From the IMG/VR virus record IMGVR_UViG_3300044982_000008, positions 1 to 33,713 of that record: a stretch of DNA of 33,713 nt. The stretch is one strand, 5' to 3'. Origin of the DNA: a virus. Shown one piece after another: positions 9,654-17,601 of the stretch. Both the position numbers and the translations under genes were made by a program. Position 1 is the stretch's first letter. The number at the start of each line of letters is the position of its first letter. Below the pieces are notes generated by a model. The model was not told where the DNA came from. It searched no databases and saw only the letters and a list, made by a program, of their open reading frames with translations.

Positions 9654-10682
9654 ATGGCAGTCGCTAAGGGTACTCCTGTCTCGCCGACCCAGGGAACGAC
9701 TCCGACAGGTCCGCCAGCTCCAAGCCTGTACGGATCACCGTCCACCACGCCTACTCAGGTTACGGGCACTCCGGCCATTGGGCCGGGTAGCCCGATCTCT
9801 GGTGCATCCGGAACGTCCAGCAATGGCGCACTTGCCGCACTTACCGGGGATCAGCGCAATGCCTACTCGGCGCTGGTGGATGTCTTCAACTCGTACGGTC
9901 TCGGATCACTGGCACCGAACATCCTTCAGTACGTGCAGCAGGGATTCAACTCGGACACCATCACCCTGATGCTTCAGGGTACTGACGCATACAAGCAGAG
10001 GTTCGCCGGTAATCAGCAGCGTCTGGCAAACGGTATTGCTGTTCTCTCCCCGGCTGACTACATCAGCACGGAGAATGCCTACCGCGAGTCCATGAGGGCA
10101 GCTGGCCTTCCGGCCAGCTTCTACAACTCCACTTCGGACTTCGCGAACTACATCGGCAATGACGTTAGTCCTACCGAGTTGAACTCCAGGATCCAGCTGG
10201 CATCGCAGGCGACGCTTACGGCGTCGCCGCAGTATACGGCTGCACTCCAGCAGATGGGGCTGAGTCAGGGTGACATGACTGCGTACTTCCTGAATCCGAC
10301 GAAGGCTCTGCCGCTTCTCCAGCAGCAGTCGCTTACTGCTCAGATCGGCAGTGAGGCAATCGTCCGGGGTTTGAACTTCGATCAGGGCTACGCTAGCCAG
10401 CTTGCTCAGGCTGGCTTCACCCAGAGCCAGGCGGCTCAGGGATACGGTCAGATCGCTGGCGAGGTCGGCGCGCTTCAGAACGCGGCCACCTCGGTTGGAC
10501 AGAACTACACCTTCGGTCAGGAAGAGCGAGCCATCTTCCAGCCTGGGGCATCTACTGGCACGGGCGGTCCTGATGACCTGCTCCGTGCTCGCCTGCAGGG
10601 TATCCAGCAGGCACAGACCAGTGGCACCGTTGGTGGTGCTGCTGCTGGACTGGCCCGCCATGGAGGGGGACAGCTCAGCTAG
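9654..10682 (+). CDS. virion-associated protein of the ejection module (342 aa)
   Basis: ATG with a perfect AAGGAGG about 5 bases upstream. Residues 1-60 are Pro/Thr/Ser/Gly-rich. The rest is helical, containing YRESMRAAGLPASFYNS, a NDVSPTELNSRIQ segment, AAYFLNPTKAL-like helices and AAQGYGQIAGEV. I recognise this as a style of protein found beside large virion proteins of actinobacterial phages, but I know of no function. It is the last gene before the tRNA-like element and the scaffold/capsid genes, so it closes the internal-protein module. Confidence 0.65.
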   Translation: MAVAKGTPVSPTQGTTPTGPPAPSLYGSPSTTPTQVTGTPAIGPGSPISGASGTSSNGALAALTGDQRNAYSALVDVFNSYGLGSLAPNILQYVQQGFNSDTITLMLQGTDAYKQRFAGNQQRLANGIAVLSPADYISTENAYRESMRAAGLPASFYNSTSDFANYIGNDVSPTELNSRIQLASQATLTASPQYTAALQQMGLSQGDMTAYFLNPTKALPLLQQQSLTAQIGSEAIVRGLNFDQGYASQLAQAGFTQSQAAQGYGQIAGEVGALQNAATSVGQNYTFGQEERAIFQPGASTGTGGPDDLLRARLQGIQQAQTSGTVGGAAAGLARHGGGQLS

Positions 10683-10688
10683 AACAAC

Positions 10689-10731
10689 TGCGGTGGCTCA
10701 AGGGCTACGGGGTTCGAATCCCCACACCGCA
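10689..10731 (+). other. tRNA-like acceptor/T-arm minihelix
   Basis: Bases 10689-10695 (TGCGGTG) pair perfectly with 10725-10731 (CACCGCA) as a 7-bp acceptor-type stem. Bases 10709-10712 and 10720-10723 form a 4-bp GC stem around the canonical T-loop TTCGAAT. Only 13 bases join the acceptor 5' strand to the T stem, so D-arm, anticodon arm and variable loop are absent. No CCA follows. It starts 7 bases after a stop codon. This is not a translating tRNA. It may be a processing signal resembling minimal RNase P/RNase Z substrates, or a decayed tRNA. Confidence 0.7.
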
Positions 10732-10855
10732 CTCTCCATCGGACTTACCGGCATCCGACCTGGAGTATACCGACCGGTAGATGTAGCGGTGAAGCCTCTC
10801 CCCTGGGGTGGATCTGGACATCGAAAACAACCAATCCATACAGGGAGATTGCAAG
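10732..10855 (+). other. leader between tRNA-like element and scaffold gene
   Basis: This 124-base non-coding stretch holds TACC-GACC-GGTA and CCCCTGGGG, two short inverted repeats, and ends with the AGGGAG ribosome-binding site of the scaffold-like gene. TATACC and TAGATG are weak -10 look-alikes without a good -35 partner, so I do not call a promoter. The region would be the 5' leader of a processed scaffold/capsid mRNA if the tRNA-like element is cut. Confidence 0.35.
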
Positions 10856-11338
10856 ATGACTGACCAGTGGGGATTCCCCTCTGACGACGCTAACAGCTTC
10901 GACCAGGGCAACGCCTCTGACAACAAGGGCCTTCGGTCGTGGGCAGAGAACGTCAACAAGCAGAACAAGGAACTTCAGGGCCAGCTCGCTCAGATGCAGG
11001 CTGAGCTTCGCAAGCAGCAGGCAGTCAACACGTTCGAAGATCTCGGACTGCCCCGCTCTGCCGCGTCGCTCTACACGGGCGAACTGAACAGTGAAGCCAT
11101 CGGGACCTGGGCTAACCAGGTCCGTTCTGCTTTCGGGATGCAGCAGGGCAATGCCCCTGCTGATCAGTCCACTCCGGCCCCGCCTGCGCTTGATGCGCAG
11201 ACGCAGGCCAATTTGCAGACCTTCACCCAGTCGGGTAATGGCGCTCCTCCGTCCACCAGCATGGACGACTGGATGCGCCAGCAGAACCAGGCTGGATCCA
11301 TTCAGGACCTTATCGAGAATGCCAAGAACTGGCGATAA
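10856..11338 (+). CDS. putative capsid scaffolding protein (160 aa)
   Basis: ATG at 10856 with AGGGAG about 9 bases upstream. The protein is acidic at the N-terminus. Residues about 27-55 form a Gln/Lys/Glu coiled coil (VNKQNKELQGQLAQMQAELR). A Pro/Ala/Gln linker follows at about residues 100-120, and the C-terminus is helical (SIQDLIENAKNWR). This coiled-coil, linker and C-terminal helix layout, immediately upstream of the major capsid gene, is typical of tailed-phage scaffolding proteins. No protease motif is seen. The assignment rests on composition and position. Confidence 0.7.
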   Translation: MTDQWGFPSDDANSFDQGNASDNKGLRSWAENVNKQNKELQGQLAQMQAELRKQQAVNTFEDLGLPRSAASLYTGELNSEAIGTWANQVRSAFGMQQGNAPADQSTPAPPALDAQTQANLQTFTQSGNGAPPSTSMDDWMRQQNQAGSIQDLIENAKNWR

Positions 11339-11365
11339 GGTCCAGTCTCCCTAGAAAGGGCTATC

Positions 11366-12319
11366 GTGGCTAACGCCTTTACCGGCACCGCTGCAATGGC
11401 GAACCTTGTTCAGACCACCTACGACCGGGCACTTGAGTTCTCTCTGCGTGCCCAGCCGATGTTCCGCCAGGTGGCTGACAAGCGTCCCGTCCAGCAGGCT
11501 ATGCCGGGTTCCTCGGTTGTCTTCGAGCTGTACCAGGACCTTACCCCGCAGACCGCTCCGCTGAACGAGCTGGTTGACCCGGACGCTGTTGCGGCCGGTA
11601 ACCCGACCACCGTCTCTGTGACGCTTCAGGAGTACGGTAACGCGATCCTCGTCTCGAACAAGCTGGACCTGTTCAGCTTCTCGGACGTCACCGCTGGCCT
11701 GGTCAACCAGGTCGCGTGGAACCTGGTCGACTCGATCGACTCCATTGTCAAGGCTGTCCTTGACGCTGGCACCCAGACCATCCGCGTCAACTCTGGTGTT
11801 CCGACCTACAACACCGGCACCGTGAACGGTGTCCTGTCCACGGACATCTACAGCTCCAGCGTTACCCGCATGGCTGTCGCCAAGCTGCGCTCTCAGTTCG
11901 TTCACCCGAACAAGGGCACCCTGTACACCACGTACATCCACCCGGAGGTCTCTCTTGACCTGCGTGCGGAGTCGGGTAACAACGGCTGGCGTCTGCCGTT
12001 CACCTACAGCTCGGCTGACAACATCTGGGCTGGCGAGATCGGTGAGTACGAGGGGTCCTGCTTCATCGAGACCCCGCGTTGCACCAACGCTCTGAACACC
12101 GCCGGTACCCCGGTCCGTGTCTTCAACACCTACACCGTCGGCCAGCAGGCTCTCGCTGAGGCTGTTGCGGAGGAGTTCCACACGGTTCGTGGTCCGGTCG
12201 TTGACAAGCTGACCCGCTTCCAGCCGCTCGGCTGGTACGGCGTGGCCGGTTGGAGCCTGTACCGTACCCAGGCTCTGATCCTGTCCCAGACCACCAGCTC
12301 CATCCACAACCTGACCTGA
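11366..12319 (+). CDS. major capsid protein (317 aa)
   Basis: GTG start with GAAAGGG at 11354-11360. The protein has about 317 residues, a normal size for an HK97-fold coat protein. It opens with a short N-arm (ANAFTGTAAMANLVQTTYDRA). Later come PGSSVVFELYQDLTPQ, a long helix near residues 113-140 (NQVAWNLVDSIDSIVKAVLD) like the HK97 spine helix, and strand-rich segments with AVAKLRSQFVHP and YTTYIHPEVSLDLR. Codon use is strongly biased to C-ending codons, as in highly expressed phage genes. A scaffold-like gene precedes it and a strong hairpin follows, as is common for coat genes. I did not identify the exact family. Confidence 0.85.
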   Translation: MANAFTGTAAMANLVQTTYDRALEFSLRAQPMFRQVADKRPVQQAMPGSSVVFELYQDLTPQTAPLNELVDPDAVAAGNPTTVSVTLQEYGNAILVSNKLDLFSFSDVTAGLVNQVAWNLVDSIDSIVKAVLDAGTQTIRVNSGVPTYNTGTVNGVLSTDIYSSSVTRMAVAKLRSQFVHPNKGTLYTTYIHPEVSLDLRAESGNNGWRLPFTYSSADNIWAGEIGEYEGSCFIETPRCTNALNTAGTPVRVFNTYTVGQQALAEAVAEEFHTVRGPVVDKLTRFQPLGWYGVAGWSLYRTQALILSQTTSSIHNLT

Positions 12320-12327
12320 TCCTAGTA

Positions 12328-12351
12328 GGGGGCGGCTTTGAGGCCGCCCCC
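12328..12351 (+). terminator. strong hairpin after the capsid gene
   Basis: GGGGGCGGC at 12328-12336 pairs perfectly with GCCGCCCCC at 12343-12351 around a 6-base loop, 8 bases after the capsid stop codon. There is no U-tract. It may be a partial terminator, or a 3' stabiliser that lowers downstream expression relative to the coat gene. Confidence 0.7.
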
Positions 12352-12371
12352 ACTTAGAAAGGATTTCCCGC

Positions 12372-12677
12372 ATGTCGGGTCTTGACAATACGTCGGAGAC
12401 CGTTAAGACGGTCGTCGCCGCTGCTTCTCCCTACTCCGTCACCCTGAACGATTATGACGTGATCGTGAATAGCGCGTCTGCGTTCTCGATTGTACTCCCG
12501 GCCCCGCCGATGCCGGGTCGCCTGTACCGCATCTACAACGCTGGTGCCGGTACGACCACTGTCACCGCCACCTCTGGAACCATTGATGGTGGTGCTAGCA
12601 CCACGCTGGCCGGTACGCCGCACGCCAAGGCGTTCCTGACTGACGGTACCAACTGGTTCACCGTTTCCTCGTACTAA
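12372..12677 (+). CDS. putative capsid decoration/head protein (101 aa)
   Basis: ATG with AAAGGA at 12358-12363. The protein is small and beta-rich, with alternating Val/Thr/Ala strands (VTLNDYDVIVNSASAFSIVL, GRLYRIYNAGAGTTTVTA, TIDGGASTTL) ending LTDGTNWFTVSSY. This repeated-strand pattern is common in head-decoration and fibre-tip domains. It is the first gene after the coat gene and its hairpin, where decoration proteins are often found. No specific family is recognised. Confidence 0.65.
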   Translation: MSGLDNTSETVKTVVAAASPYSVTLNDYDVIVNSASAFSIVLPAPPMPGRLYRIYNAGAGTTTVTATSGTIDGGASTTLAGTPHAKAFLTDGTNWFTVSSY

Positions 12678-12685
12678 GGACTACT

Positions 12686-12844
12686 TTGAAGTTCATGACC
12701 AATGGTTCCGTTGGCACCCTGTACGCCGGTTCTTCGTACTCGGGTGCCACGGTCGTTGACCTGACCAGTGGCTATGTTGAGTTCCAGGATGCCTCTGGGG
12801 CTGGACATGTTCTGCCCTGGGGCTGGTCAGCAACTCTCTCGTAG
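12686..12844 (+). CDS. small virion-region protein, TTG start (52 aa)
   Basis: A TTG at 12686 has AAGGA at 12676-12680 at a normal distance and opens a 52-residue frame ending in TAG at 12842-12844. An in-frame ATG at 12695 is possible but is too far from the Shine-Dalgarno. The peptide (LKFMTNGSVGTLYAGSSYSG...) is beta-rich and ends in LPWGWSATLS. It fills the gap between the decoration-type protein and the next gene, and its codon use matches its neighbours. The function is unknown. A small head or tail structural peptide fits best. Confidence 0.55.
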   Translation: MKFMTNGSVGTLYAGSSYSGATVVDLTSGYVEFQDASGAGHVLPWGWSATLS

Positions 12845-12861
12845 TCAGAAAGGGGTCTTCG

Positions 12862-13251
12862 ATGGACGGATGCTTCATCTTCAACAACACGCTTTCGGTG
12901 TCGGAGGCCCCTTTCGCGTGGAACGCCCTGATGGAACGCTTTCGGATAGACCGAGCGCTGACCATTCAGGAGACCGCGCACAACGTCTGGGAGACGATCC
13001 GGTACGGATCCTATACGGACGAAGCACTCTATTTCGGAACCAATGCCGGAGCGCCCACGGTCTACGGACCGAATGGACTGCGCTACTACCGTGGTGGCTA
13101 CACCTACATGGTGTCCATCCAGGACAGGACCGACTTGATTAACAGCGGGCTGGTTGATGCCAGCTACTTTACCCCATGCCCTGGAAGCTTTGGCTATGGT
13201 CCGTTTGGATCCGGCCCCTACGGTGGCGGCACCTTCGGAGGTGAGATGTGA
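12862..13251 (+). CDS. hypothetical structural protein with Gly/Phe/Tyr tail (129 aa)
   Basis: ATG with AAAGGGG at 12849-12855. The first 100 residues look folded and aromatic-rich (NVWETIRYG, ALYFGTNAG, YYRGGYTYMV). The last 25 residues are a Gly/Phe/Tyr/Pro-rich tail (GYGPFGSGPYGGG). Its end overlaps the fibre gene start (ATGTGA). The tail resembles flexible assembly or docking segments of virion proteins. No family is recognised. Its position suggests a head-completion protein or a partner of the fibre. Confidence 0.6.
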   Translation: MDGCFIFNNTLSVSEAPFAWNALMERFRIDRALTIQETAHNVWETIRYGSYTDEALYFGTNAGAPTVYGPNGLRYYRGGYTYMVSIQDRTDLINSGLVDASYFTPCPGSFGYGPFGSGPYGGGTFGGEM

Positions 13252-14972
13252 CTTTCACGGCCATCCCGGAGGGAACTGAGGAGTGGGATGTCCCGCTGAA
13301 TGCGGGCATCCTTGACGTTCAGTCCCAGGCTCTCAACGCGGCAGCCATCGCCACTGCGGCTGAGAGCGCGGCCAATGCCGCGCAGACCACTGCGAATACC
13401 GCAGTCACCAACGCGGCCACTGCGCAGTCTACCGCCAACACGGCTCTGACGAATGCGGCCACCGCGCAGACGACTGCCAATAATGCCCAGACTACCGCCA
13501 ATGCAGCCCTTCCGGCTGCTGGCGGCACCATCTCCGGCAACCTCACCGTCAGTGGCACTACCACCCTTACCGGTCTCGCCACCCTGAATGGTGGCGATAT
13601 CATCAATGGCAACGAAACCATTAATGGTCAGCTGACCAATGTCAACACCAGTGCCGACCCTGGTGGCCAGGGTGCTGTTGGATTCTTCAAGTCGAACGCC
13701 ACCACCACGCACGCACTGACCGCGTTTCAGAATGCTTCTGGTACCACGCAGGCCGCCATCAACGCAGTCTCAAACAATGCCAACTTCTCCGCAGTTGAGA
13801 TTACTGGCACTGAAACCGGCCATGGCACGCTGAAGATTGCCCACCAGGGCTACGCCAACGGCTCTGACGCCAATGCTGCCGCCGTCTCCCTGGACCTTCA
13901 GACTACCGTGGGCGGTTCTACGGGAACCGCCGCACAGGGTTTGTTCATTACGTCCACCACGGATGCGAACCCTGGCGGCAATGCCATCAATGTCCGATAC
14001 AACTCTTCCGACTGGTTTGTCGTCAAGGGCAATCCGGGGACCGGAAAGGGAACTGTCGGCATTGGTGTGGCCACTGGCCACTTGCCGACTGGCATGCTGG
14101 AGATCGTCCAGAAGGACACTACTACTCCTGGCTTCTTCATGCAGGCGCTGGCCTCTGGCACTGACATGATGCAGTTCCAGGACTCTGGCGGTACGCAGCG
14201 ACTGAAGCTGACCAATGCTGGCAACATCGTTACCAATGCGATCAGCTTCTATCAGTCGGCCCTTCAGCTTGGCGCGACGTCTGCTGACGTCGGCGGTGCT
14301 GGCGGTGCTGTCATCTCCATGAAGAATGCCACCACTAACCCCACGTCGAACCCGACTGGTGGTGTGATCTTCTATTCCAGCACGGGCGGCGTTCCGAGCA
14401 TCCGGGATGCGAACGGCAACACGTTCGACCTGACCACTCATACTGCCGCTGCATGCCCGTCCGACCAGAACCTGATTTCCTGGTCTGTCGATCCCGCTAC
14501 TCCGGTCAACTCCACCGTGGTTCCGACTGGCGCGCTTCAGCTGGTCAGGGTCCTTGTTCGCAAGGCGACTACTGTTACGAACATCATCGTTGACGTCGCC
14601 ACGGCTGGTGTAACGCTCACTGCTAGCGAGAACTTCGTGGGTCTGTACAACTCCAGTGGGACGCTGCTCTCTGGCAGCGCCGACCAGACAACCAACTTCG
14701 GAACCGCTGGGACCTACACCATTCCGCTCACAACGCCTCAGGCCGTTGTGGCGGGTACGTACTACGTTGGCATTCTCACCAATGGCACGACTGGTCCGCA
14801 GATGGCGCGAGGCAATGGCCTGTCCGGTGGCGTCAGCTTCGCCAACGCTGGCCTGACTGCTAGCACCTATCGATATGCAACCAACGGCACTGGTCTCACC
14901 TCCCTTCCGGCCAGCGTCACCATGGGCAGCAATACTCAGGCCACTGTGCCGTTCGCTGTCTTGATCTCCTAG
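13248..14972 (+). CDS. tail fibre protein with coiled-coil stalk (574 aa)
   Basis: A GTG overlaps the previous stop (ATGTGA). The N-terminus (TFTAIPEGTEEWDVPLNAGI) looks like an attachment domain. Residues about 28-85 are an Ala/Thr/Asn/Gln repeat (AATAQ-TTAN-type heptads) forming a trimeric coiled-coil stalk. A NLTVSGTTTLTGLATLNGG beta segment follows, which is common in fibre shafts. The C-terminal 190 residues (VRVLVRKATTVTNIIVDVAT, TYYVGILTNGT) form a beta-sandwich-like head likely to bind the host surface. No chaperone/autoprotease or glycanase motif is visible. Confidence 0.75.
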   Translation: MTFTAIPEGTEEWDVPLNAGILDVQSQALNAAAIATAAESAANAAQTTANTAVTNAATAQSTANTALTNAATAQTTANNAQTTANAALPAAGGTISGNLTVSGTTTLTGLATLNGGDIINGNETINGQLTNVNTSADPGGQGAVGFFKSNATTTHALTAFQNASGTTQAAINAVSNNANFSAVEITGTETGHGTLKIAHQGYANGSDANAAAVSLDLQTTVGGSTGTAAQGLFITSTTDANPGGNAINVRYNSSDWFVVKGNPGTGKGTVGIGVATGHLPTGMLEIVQKDTTTPGFFMQALASGTDMMQFQDSGGTQRLKLTNAGNIVTNAISFYQSALQLGATSADVGGAGGAVISMKNATTNPTSNPTGGVIFYSSTGGVPSIRDANGNTFDLTTHTAAACPSDQNLISWSVDPATPVNSTVVPTGALQLVRVLVRKATTVTNIIVDVATAGVTLTASENFVGLYNSSGTLLSGSADQTTNFGTAGTYTIPLTTPQAVVAGTYYVGILTNGTTGPQMARGNGLSGGVSFANAGLTASTYRYATNGTGLTSLPASVTMGSNTQATVPFAVLIS

Positions 14973-14980
14973 GAGGAAAC

Positions 14981-15169
14981 GTGGCTGCCAAGCCGAACAG
15001 CAAGGCCCCGCTCGGTCAGGGTGGGCGCTTCGCCGCAGTCGCCAAGGCTGCTGGTGGGGGCAAGAAGGGAGCGGCTATTGCCGCTGCCGCAGGGCGTGCC
15101 AAGTATGGCAACGCGAAGATGGCCAAGCTTTCCGCCAAGGGCAAGAGCGACGCCAAGAAGGGTAAGTGA
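14981..15169 (+). CDS. small basic Ala/Lys/Gly-rich protein (62 aa)
   Basis: GTG start with AGGAGG at 14971-14976, directly after the fibre stop. The 62-residue product is very basic and simple in composition (AAVAKAAGGGKKGAAIAAAAG, then KMAKLSAKGKSDAKKGK), like histone-tail or DNA-condensing peptides. Its stop overlaps the next ATG (TGATG). Its role may be nucleic-acid binding inside the head, or binding an acidic partner. No fold is recognisable. Confidence 0.6.
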   Translation: MAAKPNSKAPLGQGGRFAAVAKAAGGGKKGAAIAAAAGRAKYGNAKMAKLSAKGKSDAKKGK

Positions 15170-15501
15170 TGGCTACCGCTGACAAGCCGCTGCCTGGGCG
15201 TTCGCCCATGATGAACGCCCCGAACCAGATCAACAACGTCGCGCTTCAGCCGACCGACCCGCACTGTGGTTGCACTCCCGGCAACTGCTCCTGTGGCCCG
15301 GACTGCGGCTGCATGTGCTGCTATGGCAATGGACCTGGCGGCAAGGCCACCATCATCCAGTACAACGAGAAGGGCATCCTGGAGACCGGCCTCATGCACA
15401 TCGTGGGGATGACCCAGACCGCCGACCTCGGCTCCGACCACGACTCCTACGCTCAGGGCATCTACAACCACGCCCCGACTCCGAACGGATTGGACGACTG
15501 A
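15169..15501 (+). CDS. cysteine-rich metallothionein-like protein (110 aa)
   Basis: I chose the ATG at 15169 because it forms a TGATG overlap with the preceding stop. A GTG one codon upstream is possible. Residues 33-51 contain eight cysteines in 19 positions, in a C-x-C-x4-C-x-C-x3-C-x-C-x-C-C pattern preceded by His, which suggests bound zinc or another thiophilic metal. The C-terminal half (ATIIQYNEKGILETGLMHIVG) looks folded. It sits in the structural gene run, not among regulators. The function is unknown. Confidence 0.65.
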   Translation: MATADKPLPGRSPMMNAPNQINNVALQPTDPHCGCTPGNCSCGPDCGCMCCYGNGPGGKATIIQYNEKGILETGLMHIVGMTQTADLGSDHDSYAQGIYNHAPTPNGLDD

Positions 15502-15761
15502 TGTGTCGGACTGGCTGCCCCACTGGGGATCACCCCACCTGGGGGGCGTGTGCAAGGGCTGCGCGGCTTCAGGTCGCGCCAATTGCCAATGTTGCGGGCG
15601 CGAAGGCGTGGGATGTCGAGTTGGATGCGTACAGAAGTGCACGCCGTCAGGGCGTGCAGCCCAGCGGGACCACGCTGAAGCAGAGCCAGGATGCGATGGA
15701 GATCAGCCAGCGCACCGGTAAGGCATTCGACGCAGGTGACCCAATGGGGAGCATCGTATGA
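15501..15761 (+). CDS. conserved actinophage-type hypothetical protein (86 aa)
   Basis: TGATG start at 15501. The N-terminus MCRTGCPTGDHPTWGACARA and the later WDVELDAYRSARRQGVQPSG resemble a small protein that I recall in structural regions of many actinobacterial phages, where it usually has no assigned role. Three Cys lie in the first 20 residues. Its stop overlaps the next ATG (GTATGAG). The alternative frame over the same bases is also Cys-containing but lacks a good start. Confidence 0.65.
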   Translation: MCRTGCPTGDHPTWGACARAARLQVAPIANVAGAKAWDVELDAYRSARRQGVQPSGTTLKQSQDAMEISQRTGKAFDAGDPMGSIV

Positions 15762-16222
15762 GCAACGGCGTGTACGGGGCGTGCCAGAACGTTGCCATTG
15801 CTGGGGCTACGGCCAATCAGGCCAATAGTCCCCTGATGGTTTCTGTTGCTGGCACGACGCCTGTTGTCTCTTCGCCCCTCAAGGCGCAGTCCATCGTGAC
15901 CAATGCAGCTCCGGTCGCCAGCCCTACGGCTGGTACGACCGTAGCCCAGATCACCAGCGCGAACATTCCTGCTGGCTTCTACCGCTGTCAGGTTCTGGCA
16001 ACCATTGCCGGTAATGCTTCCAGTGATAACGGCAATCTTCAGCTCATCGGCGGTGGCATGACTGCCCGCCTTGCCATTCCCACGAATGGCGGCAATGGTA
16101 ACGCTGGTGACATCTACTACGACTTCACTGCTGGATCCACCAACGTGACCGCATCTGCAGTGGCTAACGCCACTGGCGGTACTACGTACGTGGCCTGCAT
16201 CATCCTGACCCGACTGGCCTAG
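15758..16222 (+). CDS. beta-rich virion-region protein (154 aa)
   Basis: The ATG overlaps the previous stop (ATGA). The product is Ala/Thr/Gly/Asn-rich with alternating strands (LMVSVAGTTPVV, FYRCQVLATIAGNA, GNLQLIGGGMTARLAI, VTASAVANATGGTTYVACII) and resembles a jelly-roll or Ig-like decoration domain. No signal peptide or enzyme motif is visible. It lies between the Cys-rich pair and the adaptor-like gene, so it is probably a virion surface or connector protein. Confidence 0.6.
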   Translation: MSNGVYGACQNVAIAGATANQANSPLMVSVAGTTPVVSSPLKAQSIVTNAAPVASPTAGTTVAQITSANIPAGFYRCQVLATIAGNASSDNGNLQLIGGGMTARLAIPTNGGNGNAGDIYYDFTAGSTNVTASAVANATGGTTYVACIILTRLA

Positions 16223-16230
16223 GAGTTCCC

Positions 16231-17154
16231 TTGTCCCTCAGCTTTGCGACACTGGTAAGCCGAGTCCAGCAACAGCTGACGGGCTTCACGAAGAACCAGG
16301 AACAGTTCACGTGGCTGTCGGCACCCTGCGGGGCGACCGACACCACGTTGTCGGTCGATCCCAGTACAGTTCAGAATATCTCTCGTGGCCTGGTGCAGGT
16401 CGACGACGAGCTTATTTTGATCGCCAACTACAGTACATCTGCATCAACTGCCACCGTTGCGGCTGGAACCAATGGCCGGGGTCAGCAGGGGACCACTGCT
16501 GCTTCGCACAGTATCAATGCCATTGTCACCGCTGGTCCTGACTTCCCTCGCTGGCGCATTAAGGAGTCCATCAACCAGACCATCATGGCTGTCTATCCAG
16601 CCCTGTGGGTCTTCGCCGAGTACGACTTCCCGAAGGTTGCAGCTCGCTACGAGTACGACATCCCTGCGGATGTCGAACAGGTCTACCGCGTGACGGCTGA
16701 CACCATCGGCCCATCAAGGGTCTGGTTCCCCGCTCAGGAGTGGCGGTTCAATCCGCAGCCGTCCACAACCAGCGACAGTCCGAACGACTCCACCACCGGC
16801 AAGACGCTGTACATCGGCGACCAGGTCGTTCCTGGTCGCGCCATTCACGTGGTCTATCAGAAGTCCCCGAATGTTCTGGTCAACGACACTGACGACTACG
16901 CCACTGTCACCGGATTGCTTGAGCGTTCGGCTGACGTAATCCAGTACGGCTCAGTCGCTCGTATGCTTCAGGCATACGAGGCGGCTCGCCTTCAGCAGAA
17001 GGTTGTCGAGTCCGTCCAGCGTGCACCGCTGGTGCCTGCTGGCTCTGCAACCAACGCTGCCAACTACTTTTGGAATCTGTATGAGCGTCGCCTTCAGGAA
17101 GAGCAGGACTACCTGAGGACGCTGTTCCCCGAATACTCACACTTTGGTGGATGA
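16231..17154 (+). CDS. head-tail adaptor-like virion protein (307 aa)
   Basis: A TTG start at 16231 has AGGAG about 6 bases upstream. Residues about 30-100 form a beta module with VQVDDELILIANYS and GTTAASHSINAIV, a pattern shared with the N-terminus of the fibre-like gene after the HNH insertion. The C-terminal 100 residues are helical (ADVIQYGSVARMLQAYEAAR, FWNLYERRLQEEQDYL), as in connector or adaptor proteins that dock on the portal. The neighbouring nozzle-like gene supports a tail-junction role. The family assignment is tentative. Confidence 0.55.
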   Translation: MSLSFATLVSRVQQQLTGFTKNQEQFTWLSAPCGATDTTLSVDPSTVQNISRGLVQVDDELILIANYSTSASTATVAAGTNGRGQQGTTAASHSINAIVTAGPDFPRWRIKESINQTIMAVYPALWVFAEYDFPKVAARYEYDIPADVEQVYRVTADTIGPSRVWFPAQEWRFNPQPSTTSDSPNDSTTGKTLYIGDQVVPGRAIHVVYQKSPNVLVNDTDDYATVTGLLERSADVIQYGSVARMLQAYEAARLQQKVVESVQRAPLVPAGSATNAANYFWNLYERRLQEEQDYLRTLFPEYSHFGG

Positions 17155-17601
17155 TCCAACAGCCCAATGGTTTCCCATTTTGATTCTGGAAACCGTAGTC
17201 TGGCCAATGCCATAGATGGATGCAATCTCTATCTGCGAAAAGCCATGGGCGATAAGATCGAGAACTTGCATAGCCAGAGCGGGATTGAGCTTCGAATTGG
17301 AATGGTCAGACCCCGAATGCCACTTGCCGCGCCCGGACTGATCTCGATCCCTGACATTGTCGGCCTGAGTTCCGTTCTTCAAATGCAGCGGATTGCAACA
17401 GATCCGATTGTTGCACATGTGGCGACAGACCTCAGGCCATTCATTTCGAGATGCGTAATAGGCGAGCCTATGCGCTCGCCTAACATCTCCATTGCGGCGA
17501 CATATCCCATATCCAGAAGAGTCGGTCATGCCGCCCCACTCCCAACAGCCGGTCGATTCGTTGAGTTCGCAGCGAGATGCGATGTATTCGATGTCGTTCA
17601 T
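17137..17601 (-). CDS. HNH homing-type endonuclease (inserted)
   Basis: The minus-strand ATG at 17601 gives 154 residues. A longer in-frame start would overlap the plus-strand fibre gene. The core RAHRLAYYAS...CRHMCNNRICCNPLHLKNGT matches an HNH domain (His near residue 42, H-x-C-x-N-x2-C-x-N-P-x-H-L). The C-terminus (LDLIAHGFSQIEIASIYGIG) is a helix-turn-helix used for site recognition. It is the only minus-strand gene inside the late operon, and TGATCC occurs at both borders. The last six codons run antisense into the adaptor-like gene, so the stop was probably gained on insertion. Confidence 0.85.
   Translation of the reverse strand: MNDIEYIASRCELNESTGCWEWGGMTDSSGYGICRRNGDVRRAHRLAYYASRNEWPEVCRHMCNNRICCNPLHLKNGTQADNVRDRDQSGRGKWHSGSDHSNSKLNPALAMQVLDLIAHGFSQIEIASIYGIGQTTVSRIKMGNHWAVGSSTKV

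Noticed and set aside
10689-10731. complete tRNA gene or attP core
   Set aside because: No anticodon arm is present, and an attP copy of a tRNA 3' end would not include a perfectly complementary 5' acceptor strand. No integrase is seen in the window.
13370-13520. short tandem DNA repeats in the fibre gene
   Set aside because: They reflect the Ala/Thr/Asn coiled-coil heptads of the encoded stalk and need no separate repeat element.
15503-15721. Cys-rich alternative frame starting at 15503
   Set aside because: It shares bases with the better-supported 86-aa gene, which has the TGATG start and a familiar MCRTGCP N-terminus; the Cys content here is a frame artefact.
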